A DNA stretch of 62,988 nt from Chitinophagales bacterium (GCA_016787225.1 JAEUUY010000026.1:236414-299401); one strand, 5' to 3'; positions 32,840 through 43,177 are shown, counted from the stretch's first letter. The notes: generated by a model from the letters alone, not told the origin. Numbers and translations: made by a program.

Positions 32840-33301
32840 CTATAATTTTCGCCACTCCCAAGGAGCAACTGGCTCTTTTTCTCGCCATAATCCCATTTTA
32901 TTTTTCCGTGCTTCGATTTCTAAATCGGCATATTCTTTGCTCTTAGAGTATTTTTTAAAATGCCAAGCCAATCCATTTCGAACCAACTCCTTGTTAAGGC
33001 ATTTATCTTTATAATATATTTCTGCTATCCATCGTCCGTTTCTATCTTTCACCTTGTTCCATAATACTTTTACTTCTCTGCCAAAGCAAAAGTCCGAACC
33101 AAATTTCTTAGCAGCTTGACCAAAGGCTTGTTTCTTTTCAGGACAATCCACATGTTCGAGGCGTATCGTGACTTGGGTTTTTTCTATGAGTACAATGTAA
33201 GTATCTCCATCTTTCACACCAATGACTTTAGCGGAAATAAAATCGCTAGCATAAAAATATGTATGTGCAAAAAAGAATATAACAGCTAGAATGAATTTCA
33301 T
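32840..33301 (-). CDS. Secreted thermonuclease-like (SNase) protein
   Basis: A 153-residue protein with signal peptide MKFILAVIFFFAHTYFYA and a staphylococcal-nuclease-fold domain. Catalytic-type residues are visible: VKDGDTYIV (Asp pair), TIRLEHVDCPE (Arg and Asp) and the later NGRWIAEIYY (Arg). The C-terminal MGLWREKEPVAPWEWR is typical of the family. The start at 33301 begins the signal peptide and lies 5 nt after the methyltransferase stop. Confidence 0.85.
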   Translation of the reverse strand: MKFILAVIFFFAHTYFYASDFISAKVIGVKDGDTYIVLIEKTQVTIRLEHVDCPEKKQAFGQAAKKFGSDFCFGREVKVLWNKVKDRNGRWIAEIYYKDKCLNKELVRNGLAWHFKKYSKSKEYADLEIEARKNKMGLWREKEPVAPWEWRKL

Positions 33302-33306
33302 TAAAT

Positions 33307-34182
33307 TCAAGATGAGAAAATTACTCTTCCACAAACACCCAATGGCAATTTTTTATTTTCTCCATAAGGAATAAACTGCTCCATGCATTGCGAAGCTTCT
33401 GACCATAATCCTACTTCTTTGAGAATATTTTCTAGTAAAAGCGGTGTAATATTGAGCGAATACAAATTAATAATGAGAAATGATTTATTTTCTTCTAGCA
33501 CTTGCTTGCATAAGATCAAGAGATGAAATAATTCTTTTTCTAGCACCCATTTCTCTCCATTCGGTCCTCTACCATATGCTGGAGGGTCTAGGAGAATAGC
33601 AGTATATTTTTTACTTCGTTTTATTTCTCTTTGCAAATATTTGATAGCATCTTCTACTACCCATGAAATATTTGATTCTAATTTGGAAATTTCTCTATTT
33701 TCATTAGCCCAGTTAACCACTTGCTTCACCGCATCGACATGGGTTACTTTATATCCTGCTATATTTCCCACCAAGCTTGCTACGCCAGTATAGGCAAAGA
33801 GATTGAGCAAATTGCCAGATAAAGAATTTTCTCTGCTATGCTGACAAATAAAATTCCAATTATCCCATTGTTCGGGGAAAATACCCACATGTTTAAATGA
33901 AGTAAGCGCTAATTTTACTTGTACAGGTTGGTCTAAAAATTTACCTAAAGAAATTATCCAGTTGTTTGGAACTTTGGAACTTAAAATCCAATTTCCACTA
34001 TCCTCTTTATTGGATTTGATGTCTTCTTTTTTCCGTTCATAAAATGCGTCCACTTCTTTTCGCCAATCATCTAGCGGCTTCTTCAGAGCCCAAAGAGCCT
34101 GCGGTTCAGGGCGAGCTAGAACGTATGCACCAAATCGTTCAATCTTATAAAAATCGCCGCAATCGAGGAGTTGATAGTCCAT
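33307..34182 (-). CDS. Class I SAM-dependent methyltransferase (RlmI-like, COG1092)
   Basis: A 291-residue protein. The SAM motif LLNLFAYTGVASLVGNIAG (near 125) and the catalytic-type LLDPPAYGRGPNGEKW (near 197) resemble the RlmI/RlmK group of 23S rRNA cytosine methyltransferases. The N-terminal PUA part of RlmI is missing or very short, so the target is uncertain. It is followed closely by the SNase gene. Confidence 0.83.
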   Translation of the reverse strand: MDYQLLDCGDFYKIERFGAYVLARPEPQALWALKKPLDDWRKEVDAFYERKKEDIKSNKEDSGNWILSSKVPNNWIISLGKFLDQPVQVKLALTSFKHVGIFPEQWDNWNFICQHSRENSLSGNLLNLFAYTGVASLVGNIAGYKVTHVDAVKQVVNWANENREISKLESNISWVVEDAIKYLQREIKRSKKYTAILLDPPAYGRGPNGEKWVLEKELFHLLILCKQVLEENKSFLIINLYSLNITPLLLENILKEVGLWSEASQCMEQFIPYGENKKLPLGVCGRVIFSS

Positions 34183-34254
34183 ACATATAGTCTAAAGTTA
34201 AAAGCTGAAAGTTAATAGTAAAACGTGCAAATGTTTTACATTTTCTACTTTAAA

Positions 34255-35349
34255 CTATTTAAAACTCCAATCAAATTTATCCAAACCTTCAATACATAAA
34301 CCTAGCAAATCAATACTCAACTGAATATCTTCTTTGTGACAAGTCTCGATGGTCTGATGAATATGTCGTGTAGGTATAGACACTGCGCCACAGATAGCGC
34401 CATTCTTCGCCATACGCTGAATAGCTCCTGTATCCGTGCCACCAGCAGTCAATATTTCCATCTGATGCTTAATTTTATTCTTTGCAGCAATGTTTTTCAT
34501 ATACTCCACCATACGATAATCACAAATGACGGAGCCATCCATTATCTTGATAGCAGTTCCTTCTCCTAGTTTTGTTATTTTATCAAAGTCTTTATTGCCC
34601 GGCACATCGAACGCTATCGTAGTATCTAAACAAATACCAAAGTCTGGATCCAAATAATGAGCAGCTGTAGTAGCACCTCTTAAACCCACTTCTTCTTGCA
34701 CGGTAAACACTCCATAAAAGTCATACGGAAGTTTTTTACCTTTTAATTTTCGTAGGGTCTCAATCAAAATGAAAACCGCTACTCTATTATCTAATGATTT
34801 ACAATTGACACAATCTCCCATTTCAACCAAAGCTCGCTCTCGAGTAATTGGGTCACCTACAGCTATATGTTTTATGACCTCTTCTTTCTTCATACCGAGA
34901 TCAATAAAATAATCTTGTATCTGAGGGGTCTTGCTGCGCTCTTCAGGTGTCATAACATGTATAGGTTTGGAGCCCATGACACCAAGCAATGTTTTATTCT
35001 TGCCATGAATTAAAACGCGCTGCGAGGTCAATGTTTTTGGATCAAAACCACCAAGAGTATGAAAGCGAACAAACCCATCATTGTCGATATGTGTCACGAT
35101 AAATCCAATCTCATCCATGTGAGCAGGCACCATTACCTTTTTTGAACTATCCTTTCCTCGCTGTATGGCTAATATATTGCCTAATGGATCGACTGTAACC
35201 TCATCAGCCAAACCTTTAATGGACTTCAAAATTAATTCTCTAATAGGTTGCTCGAAGCCAGGAGCACCTGGTCTTTCACATATATTCGCCAATAAGGACA
35301 CATTTAATTTTTCCTTAGAATTTGTTTTTTTTGCTGTTGTCTTTGCCAT
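34255..35349 (-). CDS. M42-family metallo-aminopeptidase
   Basis: A 364-residue cytoplasmic peptidase of the M42/TET group. Di-metal ligands are visible in VMVPAHMDEIGF (His), SLDNRVAVF (bridging Asp), VQEEVGLRGA (catalytic Glu and ligand Glu), GICLDTTIAFD (Asp) and RHIHQTIET (His). The basic N-terminus MAKTTAKKTNSKEK is probably an unstructured tail. The 248-nt gap upstream contains repeated spacer words and no gene. Confidence 0.92.
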   Translation of the reverse strand: MAKTTAKKTNSKEKLNVSLLANICERPGAPGFEQPIRELILKSIKGLADEVTVDPLGNILAIQRGKDSSKKVMVPAHMDEIGFIVTHIDNDGFVRFHTLGGFDPKTLTSQRVLIHGKNKTLLGVMGSKPIHVMTPEERSKTPQIQDYFIDLGMKKEEVIKHIAVGDPITRERALVEMGDCVNCKSLDNRVAVFILIETLRKLKGKKLPYDFYGVFTVQEEVGLRGATTAAHYLDPDFGICLDTTIAFDVPGNKDFDKITKLGEGTAIKIMDGSVICDYRMVEYMKNIAAKNKIKHQMEILTAGGTDTGAIQRMAKNGAICGAVSIPTRHIHQTIETCHKEDIQLSIDLLGLCIEGLDKFDWSFK

Positions 35350-35597
35350 TTTAATTTAGTTAATAGATTATATGGTTTATAGTTTGTATAACTGGTAGTC
35401 ACAGTTGTCAGTCGCAGTAGTCGGTGGTTAGTTGAAAGTAGGGAGATTCAAATAGATAATTCAAAGTAAAAGCCGAAAGTATTTTCTATTTTTCTAATTT
35501 CTAATATCAATAATCTAAAATAATACCTCAAACTCTATACTTAATACCTCAATAAAATCACCTCATCATCATTTCGACTTATCATTACATCTAAAAA

Positions 35598-35960
35598 TCA
35601 TCTCAATCTGCTCGACCCCTCTACTAGTTTTATATCTTTTCTAGTGAAATGGTTAGCTAATATATTCAGAATAATGGAAACTGCCAAAGGAATAATTTTC
35701 AATGCCTCGATACTGGATGGAGTATTCAAATGCTGCCCTACAAAATAACCCATATAGCCTATGATACAGAAGATAGCTAAGTAAGAAATTAAAATTTGTC
35801 TCTTTCTATTTTGAAAAGAAAAAATAGTGATGATATTAAATAGAATAGCTGCAGCTATTATTCCTTGAACAATAATTTCAATGTCAGGATTGGTGAAAAG
35901 AAAAAAGCCAAGTGATATTATAGAAGCTAACCAGAATAAAGATTGTATGCGTTGAATCAT
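35598..35960 (-). CDS. DUF4293 membrane protein
   Basis: A 120-residue protein with four hydrophobic segments, starting MIQRIQSLFWLASII, the hallmark of the Bacteroidota DUF4293 family. Function unknown. It lies 22 nt downstream of the fumarylacetoacetase gene. Confidence 0.82.
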   Translation of the reverse strand: MIQRIQSLFWLASIISLGFFLFTNPDIEIIVQGIIAAAILFNIITIFSFQNRKRQILISYLAIFCIIGYMGYFVGQHLNTPSSIEALKIIPLAVSIILNILANHFTRKDIKLVEGSSRLR

Positions 35961-35982
35961 TTAATTGAAAAATTATTGAGAA

Positions 35983-37233
35983 TTATAAAGCAGGTAATAA
36001 CTTAGAAACACATTCCCCAAATCCTATCTTGACCCCATCTTTTTCTCCAAAGCCACGAATGATGCAGGTATCATTATCATTCATAAATACTCGGGTACTA
36101 CCGTCTTTCATTGGGATAGGTTCGGTACCTTTCCATGCTAACTCTAACATGGATCCAAATTCATGCTTTTCTGGTCCAGAAATAGTTCCCGAAGCCAACA
36201 TGTCACCTATTCGCATATTGCAACCATTCACCGTGTGGTGCGCCAGTTGCTGACACATATTCCAATACATATATTTAAAATTGGATTTAGAAACAATGGT
36301 TTCCTCTCCATTTTCAGGCGTCAAACTCACTTCTAGTTTGATATCATAATTTTTCTTTCCTTCAAATTCTAGATATGGTAAGACCTTAGGGTCTTGCTTC
36401 TCCCCTTCCACTCGGAATGCATCTAAGGCCTCGATAGTTACTATCCATGGGGAAATCACCGAACAGAAGTTTTTGGCTAAGAATGGACCTAAAGGCACAT
36501 ACTCCCATTGCTGAATATCTCTCGCTGATAAATCATTAAATAATACCAATCCGAAAATATGATCCTCGGCATCTTTGGTAGAAATCGATTGGCCTAGCTG
36601 AGTTTCCTTGCCTATGACAAATGCTACTTCCAATTCGAAATCCATTCTCTTCGAAGGTCCATATACAGGTGGTTCGGTTTCCACTGGCTTGGTCTGACCT
36701 TTGGGTCTATGATAATTGGTACCAGAGACTACGATAGAAGACGCACGTCCGTGATAGCCTACAGGCAAATGAAGCCAGTTGGGCAGTAAAGCATTTGCAG
36801 GGTCGCGAAACATCTTACCTACATTGGTCGCATGGTCGCGTGAAGAATAAAAATCAGTATAATCTCCTACCTGCACCGGCATATGCATAGTAGCAGCATC
36901 CATATCATCAAGGAACAAAGCAATATCCGCTCTCGTAGCAAACTCAATATTTTTTACATCTAATAAGTCTGCAATATCTAACCGCACTTTGTTAGTGATA
37001 GCTTTGCCTAAAGCAATAAATGCATTGAGACTTGAATTTTCCAAAACACTAGGAGATACTTGGATAAGCCCAGCCTTGGCTAGTGCTACTAAATCTACTA
37101 TTTTCGAACCAATAGCTACACCTACTCTTTTCGACTTAGTGTGGTTACTATAAATACCAAAAGGTAAATTTTGGATAGGAAATTCAGAACTATCCGCTCC
37201 TGAAACCCAGCTTCTTCTTTTGAAATCTATCAT
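35983..37233 (-). CDS. fahA: Fumarylacetoacetase
   Basis: Last enzyme of tyrosine/homogentisate degradation, splitting fumarylacetoacetate to fumarate and acetoacetate. The 416 residues cover the N-terminal domain and the catalytic FAH domain. Key stretches are DYTDFYSSRDHATNVGKMFR (catalytic His), PVGYHGRASSIVVSG, MDFELEVAFVIG (metal Glu residues), FNDLSARDIQQWEYVPLGPF and GDMLASGTISGPE. No other tyrosine-degradation gene is in the window. Confidence 0.94.
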   Translation of the reverse strand: MIDFKRRSWVSGADSSEFPIQNLPFGIYSNHTKSKRVGVAIGSKIVDLVALAKAGLIQVSPSVLENSSLNAFIALGKAITNKVRLDIADLLDVKNIEFATRADIALFLDDMDAATMHMPVQVGDYTDFYSSRDHATNVGKMFRDPANALLPNWLHLPVGYHGRASSIVVSGTNYHRPKGQTKPVETEPPVYGPSKRMDFELEVAFVIGKETQLGQSISTKDAEDHIFGLVLFNDLSARDIQQWEYVPLGPFLAKNFCSVISPWIVTIEALDAFRVEGEKQDPKVLPYLEFEGKKNYDIKLEVSLTPENGEETIVSKSNFKYMYWNMCQQLAHHTVNGCNMRIGDMLASGTISGPEKHEFGSMLELAWKGTEPIPMKDGSTRVFMNDNDTCIIRGFGEKDGVKIGFGECVSKLLPAL

Positions 37234-37284
37234 ATATAATTTTGAATATTGAATTCTTAATTTTAAATATTTAAATATACTAGG

Positions 37285-37434
37285 TCAGAACAACTTAGCT
37301 TTTTTACGCTTTTGATTCTTTATTTTATATTCCTCTTTTTGATTTTCCTGATAGGCAGGACAAGTTTTTTTCTTACAAGAATAATTTCCCAAACAAATAA
37401 TCATCATAAAAAAGAAAAGAAAAGAATACTTCAT
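37285..37434 (-). CDS. Small lipoprotein with CPAY motif
   Basis: A 49-residue frame from the ATG at 37434 to a TGA at 37285. Signal sequence MKYSFLFFFMMIICLGNYSC ends in a possible lipobox Cys at residue 20 (NYSC, an imperfect lipobox). It is followed by KKKTCPAYQENQ and a basic tail QKRKKAKLF. Similar tiny lipoproteins with CPAY are familiar in Bacteroidota. No function is known. Confidence 0.6.
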   Translation of the reverse strand: MKYSFLFFFMMIICLGNYSCKKKTCPAYQENQKEEYKIKNQKRKKAKLF

Positions 37435-37466
37435 ATTAATTGTTTTTTATTATCACATTTATTTCT

Positions 37467-37602
37467 GCCACAAAGACTCTAAGGCTCAAAGATAATATTT
37501 TCACTGTCGAAAGCTATGCCTACAAATTGACTCAATACCTCATCTTCATATCAACTCATCATCACATTCTTATTTGCAACAAAGAGGCTTAGGCTCAAAG
37601 AC
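37467..37602 (-). repeat. Two degenerate copies of the dispersed repeat
   Basis: On the minus strand the copies read CTTTGAGCCTTAGAGTCTTT and CTTTGAGCCTAAGCCTCTTT (37467-37493 and 37576-37602), about 110 nt apart. TTTTCAAAT words follow on the right up to the flavodoxin stop. Confidence 0.45.
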
Positions 37603-37633
37603 AGCATTTTCAAATTTTCATATTGAATCATTT

Positions 37634-38164
37634 TCAAATTAACCCAAATTCGCTCAATACCATGGGTACCCACTTATCTAAACGTGACTCTGTCAAATCA
37701 TCTTGATTATCCACATCGATACAAAGACCTACTAGCATGCCATCGCGCTCCGCTTTGCTTGCATCGTATTCATAGCCATCTGTCGGCCATTTGCAGCATA
37801 TCGTCGCACCGTTTTTCAAAGCCATATCATGAAATATGCCCAAGCCATCGCAGAAATAAAATGAGTAACCATACTGATCTCCAAGACCAAAAAAGGCTAC
37901 TTTCTTATTCGTAAAATCAATAGTTTCAAATTTTGGTAAGAAGGTTTCCCAATCACCCTGTAACTCTCCATCATACCAGGTAGGCATTCCTATAATTATA
38001 TAGTTATATGGGGCAAATGCCTCTGCTTCTTTCTTATAAATTTCAATGACATCGACCGTATCCGCACCTAATTTAGCATCAATGCGCTCTTTGATTTTAT
38101 TAGAAATAGTTTCTGTATTTCCAGTATCGGTTCCGTAGAATAAACCTATTTTTATCTGACTCAT
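37634..38164 (-). CDS. fldA: Flavodoxin (long-chain)
   Basis: A 176-residue FMN electron carrier. The phosphate-binding loop GTDTGNTETISNKI is at 10-23. IIGMPTWYDGELQGDW and FFGLGDQYGYSFYFCDGLG form the flavin-flanking loops with Trp and Tyr, and the extra loop puts it in the long-chain class. It lies 12 nt downstream of the S41 peptidase gene. Confidence 0.94.
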   Translation of the reverse strand: MSQIKIGLFYGTDTGNTETISNKIKERIDAKLGADTVDVIEIYKKEAEAFAPYNYIIIGMPTWYDGELQGDWETFLPKFETIDFTNKKVAFFGLGDQYGYSFYFCDGLGIFHDMALKNGATICCKWPTDGYEYDASKAERDGMLVGLCIDVDNQDDLTESRLDKWVPMVLSEFGLI

Positions 38165-38176
38165 AAGGTTGCAAAT

Positions 38177-39805
38177 TTATTCATTTCTAACCTTGTATTT
38201 CGAAAAATTCTCTCGACTAAGGGTTATGGCTCTCTGGACACTCGGGTCAATATCCATAATGACTTTATAAAAGGCCTGTGAATTATACAAATAGCGAGCT
38301 ATATTGGCTTTGAGCACCACCTGAAACAACTTTTCAGATTTTTGATAACTAGAATCATTTCGAGGGATATCCTCTTTCGCACCCTTTTCCAATAGTTCAT
38401 CCATTGTGGTTTTATCAACAGAAAATTTATTGACAAAATAATCTTCATTAGGATAACTGGCTAGCAGTTGCGGCTTATTTTTCGTCACATAATCTTGAGC
38501 GAAATTGAAGAGTACGCCTTTACGTAAAAATTTAAAGTAATAGTCCGTGTTCATACTAGTATCGATAGGCACAATCACATCAGGGGTTACGCCTCCACCT
38601 CCGAAAACCTTACGACCATTCGCCGTTTGTTTAATTTCAGAAGCAGGAATAGTCACCATCGTATCTTTTCCATCTTTCTTTATTTTCATTTTACCATCTT
38701 TCATATCTTGTAAATCCTCACTCGTTAGCTCGCCTGATTGCATTCTATTCCAGATATCGGAGCGGTATTCCTTGCGATCAGAGGTATAAGGTTTTTGAAT
38801 GCATCGTCCTGATGGGGTAAAATACTTGGCCGTAGTTAATCGAATTTGAGAATTGTCATTAAGTGTAAATGGGCGTTGCACAAGGCCTTTTCCAAATGTT
38901 CTGCGACCTACTATCAAGCCCCGATCCCAGTCTTGGATAGCACCCGATACAATTTCACTAGCACTAGCCGAACTTTCATTCACGAGTACAATCAATTTAC
39001 CGTCTTTGAAATTGCCCCCTTTATCGGTTTTGTATTCCGTTTTTGGGCTTTTCTCACCTTCGGTATATACTACGAGTCTGTCTGCTTCTAGGAATTCATT
39101 GCTAAGTGCTACGGAAGCGGTCAGTAGGCCTCCACCATTATTTTGTAAATCGAGAATCATCGTTTTCATACCTTGATTCTTCAATTTTTTCATGGCTGTA
39201 TCTATCTCTGCTGGTGTCGTGTGTGCAAATTTGTTGAGCTTGATATATCCTAAAGTCTTATCTATCATAAATGCAGCATCAACGCTATGAAGAGGTATCA
39301 CATCTCTTGTAATCACAAATGTGAGCACATCCTTATTTCTCAATACAACCACCTTTACCTGAGTACCTTTTTTACCGCGCAGCCTACTCACATAGTCATC
39401 TGCTTTCATGGAAGCCTTACCAGCCCAAAGCGTATCATTTATCTTAAGCATTTTATCACCAGGCATGAGTCCTATCTTCTCACTCGGTCCTCCAGCTATC
39501 ACTTCGCCGATATTGAGAGTGTCGCGTATGATATTGTATGAAATACCTATTCCTTCAAAGCTACCCTGTAATCGATCATTTTCGCTTGAAGCTTCTCTAG
39601 GTGGGAGATAAGCTGAGTGCGGATCGAGGGTCTCCAAAGCCTTGCTGATAGAGGTTTCTACAATTTTTGGGAAATCTACTGTGTCCACATAAAAGCTATA
39701 AAGCAAGGAATAAAATTGTTTGTATTTCTCAAATGACTTTTCTGCTTTGTCTTGTGCTTGTATTTGAGAGGATATTAGGAGAATGAAAACAAATATTTTC
39801 TTCAT
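38177..39805 (-). CDS. S41-family C-terminal processing peptidase
   Basis: Exported Ser/Lys protease of 542 residues from the ATG at 39805, where the signal peptide MKKIFVFILLISSQIQA begins. A PDZ domain (around VIAGGPSEKIGLMPGDKMLKIN) precedes the catalytic region, with Ser in NESSASASEIVSGA and Lys in RRTFGKGLVQRPF. A longer C-terminal region than E. coli Prc-like cores follows. Substrates are unknown. Confidence 0.92.
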   Translation of the reverse strand: MKKIFVFILLISSQIQAQDKAEKSFEKYKQFYSLLYSFYVDTVDFPKIVETSISKALETLDPHSAYLPPREASSENDRLQGSFEGIGISYNIIRDTLNIGEVIAGGPSEKIGLMPGDKMLKINDTLWAGKASMKADDYVSRLRGKKGTQVKVVVLRNKDVLTFVITRDVIPLHSVDAAFMIDKTLGYIKLNKFAHTTPAEIDTAMKKLKNQGMKTMILDLQNNGGGLLTASVALSNEFLEADRLVVYTEGEKSPKTEYKTDKGGNFKDGKLIVLVNESSASASEIVSGAIQDWDRGLIVGRRTFGKGLVQRPFTLNDNSQIRLTTAKYFTPSGRCIQKPYTSDRKEYRSDIWNRMQSGELTSEDLQDMKDGKMKIKKDGKDTMVTIPASEIKQTANGRKVFGGGGVTPDVIVPIDTSMNTDYYFKFLRKGVLFNFAQDYVTKNKPQLLASYPNEDYFVNKFSVDKTTMDELLEKGAKEDIPRNDSSYQKSEKLFQVVLKANIARYLYNSQAFYKVIMDIDPSVQRAITLSRENFSKYKVRNE

Positions 39806-39955
39806 TTTTTTCAATTTCTGAATGACTGTGTTTTTTTTACTAAACAATTATAGCCCAATTTGATTGAAAGGAAATTTAAAATATATTAAAGGCATGTTTT
39901 GACAAGTTAAACCTAATCTAAAACTTAAACGAACTAATTACCACAGGTTAAAATC

Positions 39956-40936
39956 CTACTGTCGAGCAGGAATCTTGTTTACATCTTTTATAGGAATTGG
40001 TCGAATAGGTTGATTGGACTCTTCATCTGTGAGTTTTACATAATCTAGCCAAACCCACTTGTCCTTTTTCCATTGAAGTCCTTCGTATGTGCCGTCAGGA
40101 ACCTTTATAAATCCTATATCATGCGTTTTCCCATCCATAGGTGGCGTATGGTCATGGGTAATTAGGTCTTTCGACTTATGATATTTTAAAGATACATTAG
40201 AGTTTTTTCTATACTCAAGAACATACCTATAGAAAGTCTTGGTTTTTATAATAGGTGGTTCAGGTCTCGAGGGAGCATCTCCAAATTTTTTGGGCTTAGG
40301 AGGCAAAGACTCTCTTGTGGTTTTTTCAAAAATGGGTAAACCAAATTTAGCAATAGAATCTTTCTCAATTTGCATGGGTTCGATATACTTTTTATCTGAC
40401 AAAACATCATTTTGATCAAATCCAAATAAAAAATATACTGGTTTATTATTAACCAATTTAGTTATAACACGATAATATACAGCACCCAACCAGTTATTAT
40501 TGGTGATAGTGTATTGAGGAGTGATTGGAAATGTATCCGAAAAATCTCGAAGAGGAATTAATTTGATATTTTTTCTATTCAACTGTATAGCACCATAATG
40601 TCTAAAGGTATAGTTATTCAAAACAACCTGAAAAGTAAAAATGCGAAAGCTGGAATCCTCTGGCATGACCGTGGCAAGATATGGCAGACTATCAAATTTA
40701 TATTGAAACGAATTTTCAATCTTGAGTGCTTCGACCAATAGTTTCACAAAATCTCTAGTACCTTTCAATCTGGCATCTTGACTGCTATCTGCTAAAAATT
40801 GAGCACCGATACGTTGCATTTTCTTTTCAATGACCATAATACTTCCTCTCTGTGCAGGCGTCAAATTTGTACTTCGCTGTGCTTCCAGATTTAGAAGAAT
40901 TATTGAAAACTGAATTATAAAAACAAATCTTTTCAT
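39956..40936 (-). CDS. Secreted hypothetical protein
   Basis: A 326-residue protein with signal peptide MKRFVFIIQFSIILLNLEAQ. No recognised domain. The central part has strand-rich stretches (FRIFTFQVVLNNYTFRHYG and GAVYYRVITKLVNNKPVYFLFGFD), and the C-terminus includes DHTPPMDGKTHDIGF and GTYEGLQWKKDKWVW. It appears intact and is probably a periplasmic or surface protein restricted to Bacteroidota. It diverges from recG. Confidence 0.65.
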   Translation of the reverse strand: MKRFVFIIQFSIILLNLEAQRSTNLTPAQRGSIMVIEKKMQRIGAQFLADSSQDARLKGTRDFVKLLVEALKIENSFQYKFDSLPYLATVMPEDSSFRIFTFQVVLNNYTFRHYGAIQLNRKNIKLIPLRDFSDTFPITPQYTITNNNWLGAVYYRVITKLVNNKPVYFLFGFDQNDVLSDKKYIEPMQIEKDSIAKFGLPIFEKTTRESLPPKPKKFGDAPSRPEPPIIKTKTFYRYVLEYRKNSNVSLKYHKSKDLITHDHTPPMDGKTHDIGFIKVPDGTYEGLQWKKDKWVWLDYVKLTDEESNQPIRPIPIKDVNKIPARQ

Positions 40937-41040
40937 ACCCTAGATATAACTCCTATATTTAAATTTAATTGTACAATTCTAGCGGTAAAACTATTTTAAA
41001 TATGAAATTTACTTTCAAAAGATTTCCACTAAAATAATTT

Positions 41041-41048
41041 TATCTTTG
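41041..41048 (+). promoter_or_regulatory. Promoter -7 element for recG
   Basis: TATCTTTG matches TAnnTTTG exactly and lies 17 nt upstream of the recG ATG, so the transcript would have a very short leader. No good -33 TTTG is seen. Confidence 0.5.
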
Positions 41049-41065
41049 CCTATTAGAGTTCCAAC

Positions 41066-43177
41066 ATGTCTGTACGTTTAAAATTATCTTCTACCATCGA
41101 GTCCATAGCAGGACTAGCTGCGGCTCGCTGCGAACTATTGAAGAAAAATTTTCAGATATTCACTGTATATGATTTACTACATCATTTTCCATTTCGATAT
41201 ATCGATAAATCAAAAGTATATCAAATAGCTGAGGTCGATGAATCCCTTCAATATATTCAGCTCTATGGTACTATTTCAAATTTTCAAATGATAGGTGAAG
41301 GACCGAAAAGAAGACTAACAGCCAAGCTGCGAGATAAAAGCGGTGATATAGAGCTTGTGTGGTTTCAAGGTGTTCAATATTATCAAAAAGGAATTTCTTC
41401 TACAGATTCTTACCTCGTATTTGGCAAACCGCAGAAATTTGGAAGTAAATACACGATAGCGCATCCCGAACTCCGAAAAGCCCTGCCTGAGGATATAGAA
41501 AAGTTATCCGGGTTTCAGCCACTTTACCCTTCTTCCGAGGCCATGAAAAAAAAGGGTTTAGACAGTGCAGGAATTTTCAAAATAATTAAGCAAGCTTATA
41601 CAGACCTAGATGAAAACGAAATTTTTGAATTTCTACCTAAAGAAATTTTATCCAATCATCAGCTAATCAGCTATCCCGAAGCCATATATCAGATTCATTT
41701 TCCCAAATCGAATCAACAAATATTGAATGCAACCAAACGTATCAAGTTTGATGAATTTTTTCAAGTGCAGATTCATCTTAAAAAATTAATGGCTCATAGA
41801 GTGCAAGTGCAGCATGGCTATGTATTTCCTAGTGTGGAGAATTATTTCGATCGGTTTTACCATCAGCATTTGCCTTTTCCGCTCACCCATGCTCAAAAGC
41901 GTGTCTTGAAAGAAATACGACGTGATACTATGCAAGGTCGACAGATGAACCGACTGCTTCAAGGCGATGTAGGAAGTGGCAAGACTATTGTAGCCTTTAT
42001 GACTATGCTTATGGCGGTGGATAATGGCTTTCAGGCGAGTATCATGGCACCTACAGAGATTTTAGCTAGGCAGCATTATGAGCATATTTCTGAGCTTGCA
42101 AATAAACTAGGTGTAAAAACTGAAATTCTCACAGGGACTACTAAAGCTAAGGATAAAAAAAGAATATTAGACGAATTGGAACATGGGAAAATAGATATAT
42201 TGATAGGTACCCATGCTCTTATCGAACCGACCGTAATTTTTAAAAATCTTGGAATTGTAGTTATCGATGAGCAGCATAGATTCGGAGTGGCACAACGAGC
42301 AGCCCTATGGAAAAAAAATGATTTACCCCCACATGTTTTGGTGATGACAGCGACGCCTATACCTCGAACTTTAGCTATGACGCTGTATGGTGATTTGGAC
42401 TATTCGGTTATCGATGAATTACCTCCTGGCAGGAAACCTATCAGCACCAAACATTTTTTCTACACCCATCGTCAGCAATGCCATGAGTTTATTAAATCAG
42501 AAATTGCTAAGGGACGGCAAGTATATATCGTATATCCTCTAATAGAAGAAAGCGCCAAAATAGATTTGAAAAATTTATTAGATGGATATGAAGATTTGAA
42601 AAAAATTTATCCTGAGTCACAATATAGTATGACCATGGTTCATGGCAAAATGAAGAATGAAGAAAAAACGGCGAACATGGAGCTATTCGTCACTAGCAAA
42701 GTTCAAATTTTAGTATCTACTACCGTAATAGAAGTAGGGGTGAATGTCCCCAATGCTTCAGTCATGCTCATCGAGAATGCCGATAGATTTGGGTTATCGC
42801 AGCTGCATCAGTTACGAGGTAGAGTAGGGCGTGGTGCCGGCCAGTCATATTGCCTCCTAATGACCGAATTTCAATTATCGCTCGATGCAAGAAAGCGCAT
42901 GCAGGTCATGGTAGAAAGCACCGATGGATTTTTTATAGCTGAGGAAGACCTCAAATTAAGAGGACCAGGAGACATAGATGGCACTAGACAGAGTGGGGAT
43001 ATTCAACTCAAACTAGCCAGTATTTCCAAAGATGCTGACCTCCTACAATTAGCTAACCAAGTAGCCCAAAATATCATAGACGAAGACGCTGAGCTCACAT
43101 CAGAAAAATATAAAGCACTGAGACACTATATTCACAAAACGAATAAGGAAGTGAAGCAGTGGGGCAAGGTAAGTTAG
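41066..43177 (+). CDS. recG: ATP-dependent DNA helicase RecG
   Basis: Branch-migration helicase for stalled forks and recombination intermediates. The N-terminal wedge/OB domain (about 55-140, DESLQYIQLYGTI) is followed by SF2 motifs: Walker A GDVGSGKT at 300-307, DEQH in VVIDEQHRFG, TATPIPRTLA (motif III) and QLRGRVGRG (motif VI). The C-terminal GPGDIDGTRQSG is typical. The 703 residues are full length. Confidence 0.96.
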   Translation: MSVRLKLSSTIESIAGLAAARCELLKKNFQIFTVYDLLHHFPFRYIDKSKVYQIAEVDESLQYIQLYGTISNFQMIGEGPKRRLTAKLRDKSGDIELVWFQGVQYYQKGISSTDSYLVFGKPQKFGSKYTIAHPELRKALPEDIEKLSGFQPLYPSSEAMKKKGLDSAGIFKIIKQAYTDLDENEIFEFLPKEILSNHQLISYPEAIYQIHFPKSNQQILNATKRIKFDEFFQVQIHLKKLMAHRVQVQHGYVFPSVENYFDRFYHQHLPFPLTHAQKRVLKEIRRDTMQGRQMNRLLQGDVGSGKTIVAFMTMLMAVDNGFQASIMAPTEILARQHYEHISELANKLGVKTEILTGTTKAKDKKRILDELEHGKIDILIGTHALIEPTVIFKNLGIVVIDEQHRFGVAQRAALWKKNDLPPHVLVMTATPIPRTLAMTLYGDLDYSVIDELPPGRKPISTKHFFYTHRQQCHEFIKSEIAKGRQVYIVYPLIEESAKIDLKNLLDGYEDLKKIYPESQYSMTMVHGKMKNEEKTANMELFVTSKVQILVSTTVIEVGVNVPNASVMLIENADRFGLSQLHQLRGRVGRGAGQSYCLLMTEFQLSLDARKRMQVMVESTDGFFIAEEDLKLRGPGDIDGTRQSGDIQLKLASISKDADLLQLANQVAQNIIDEDAELTSEKYKALRHYIHKTNKEVKQWGKVS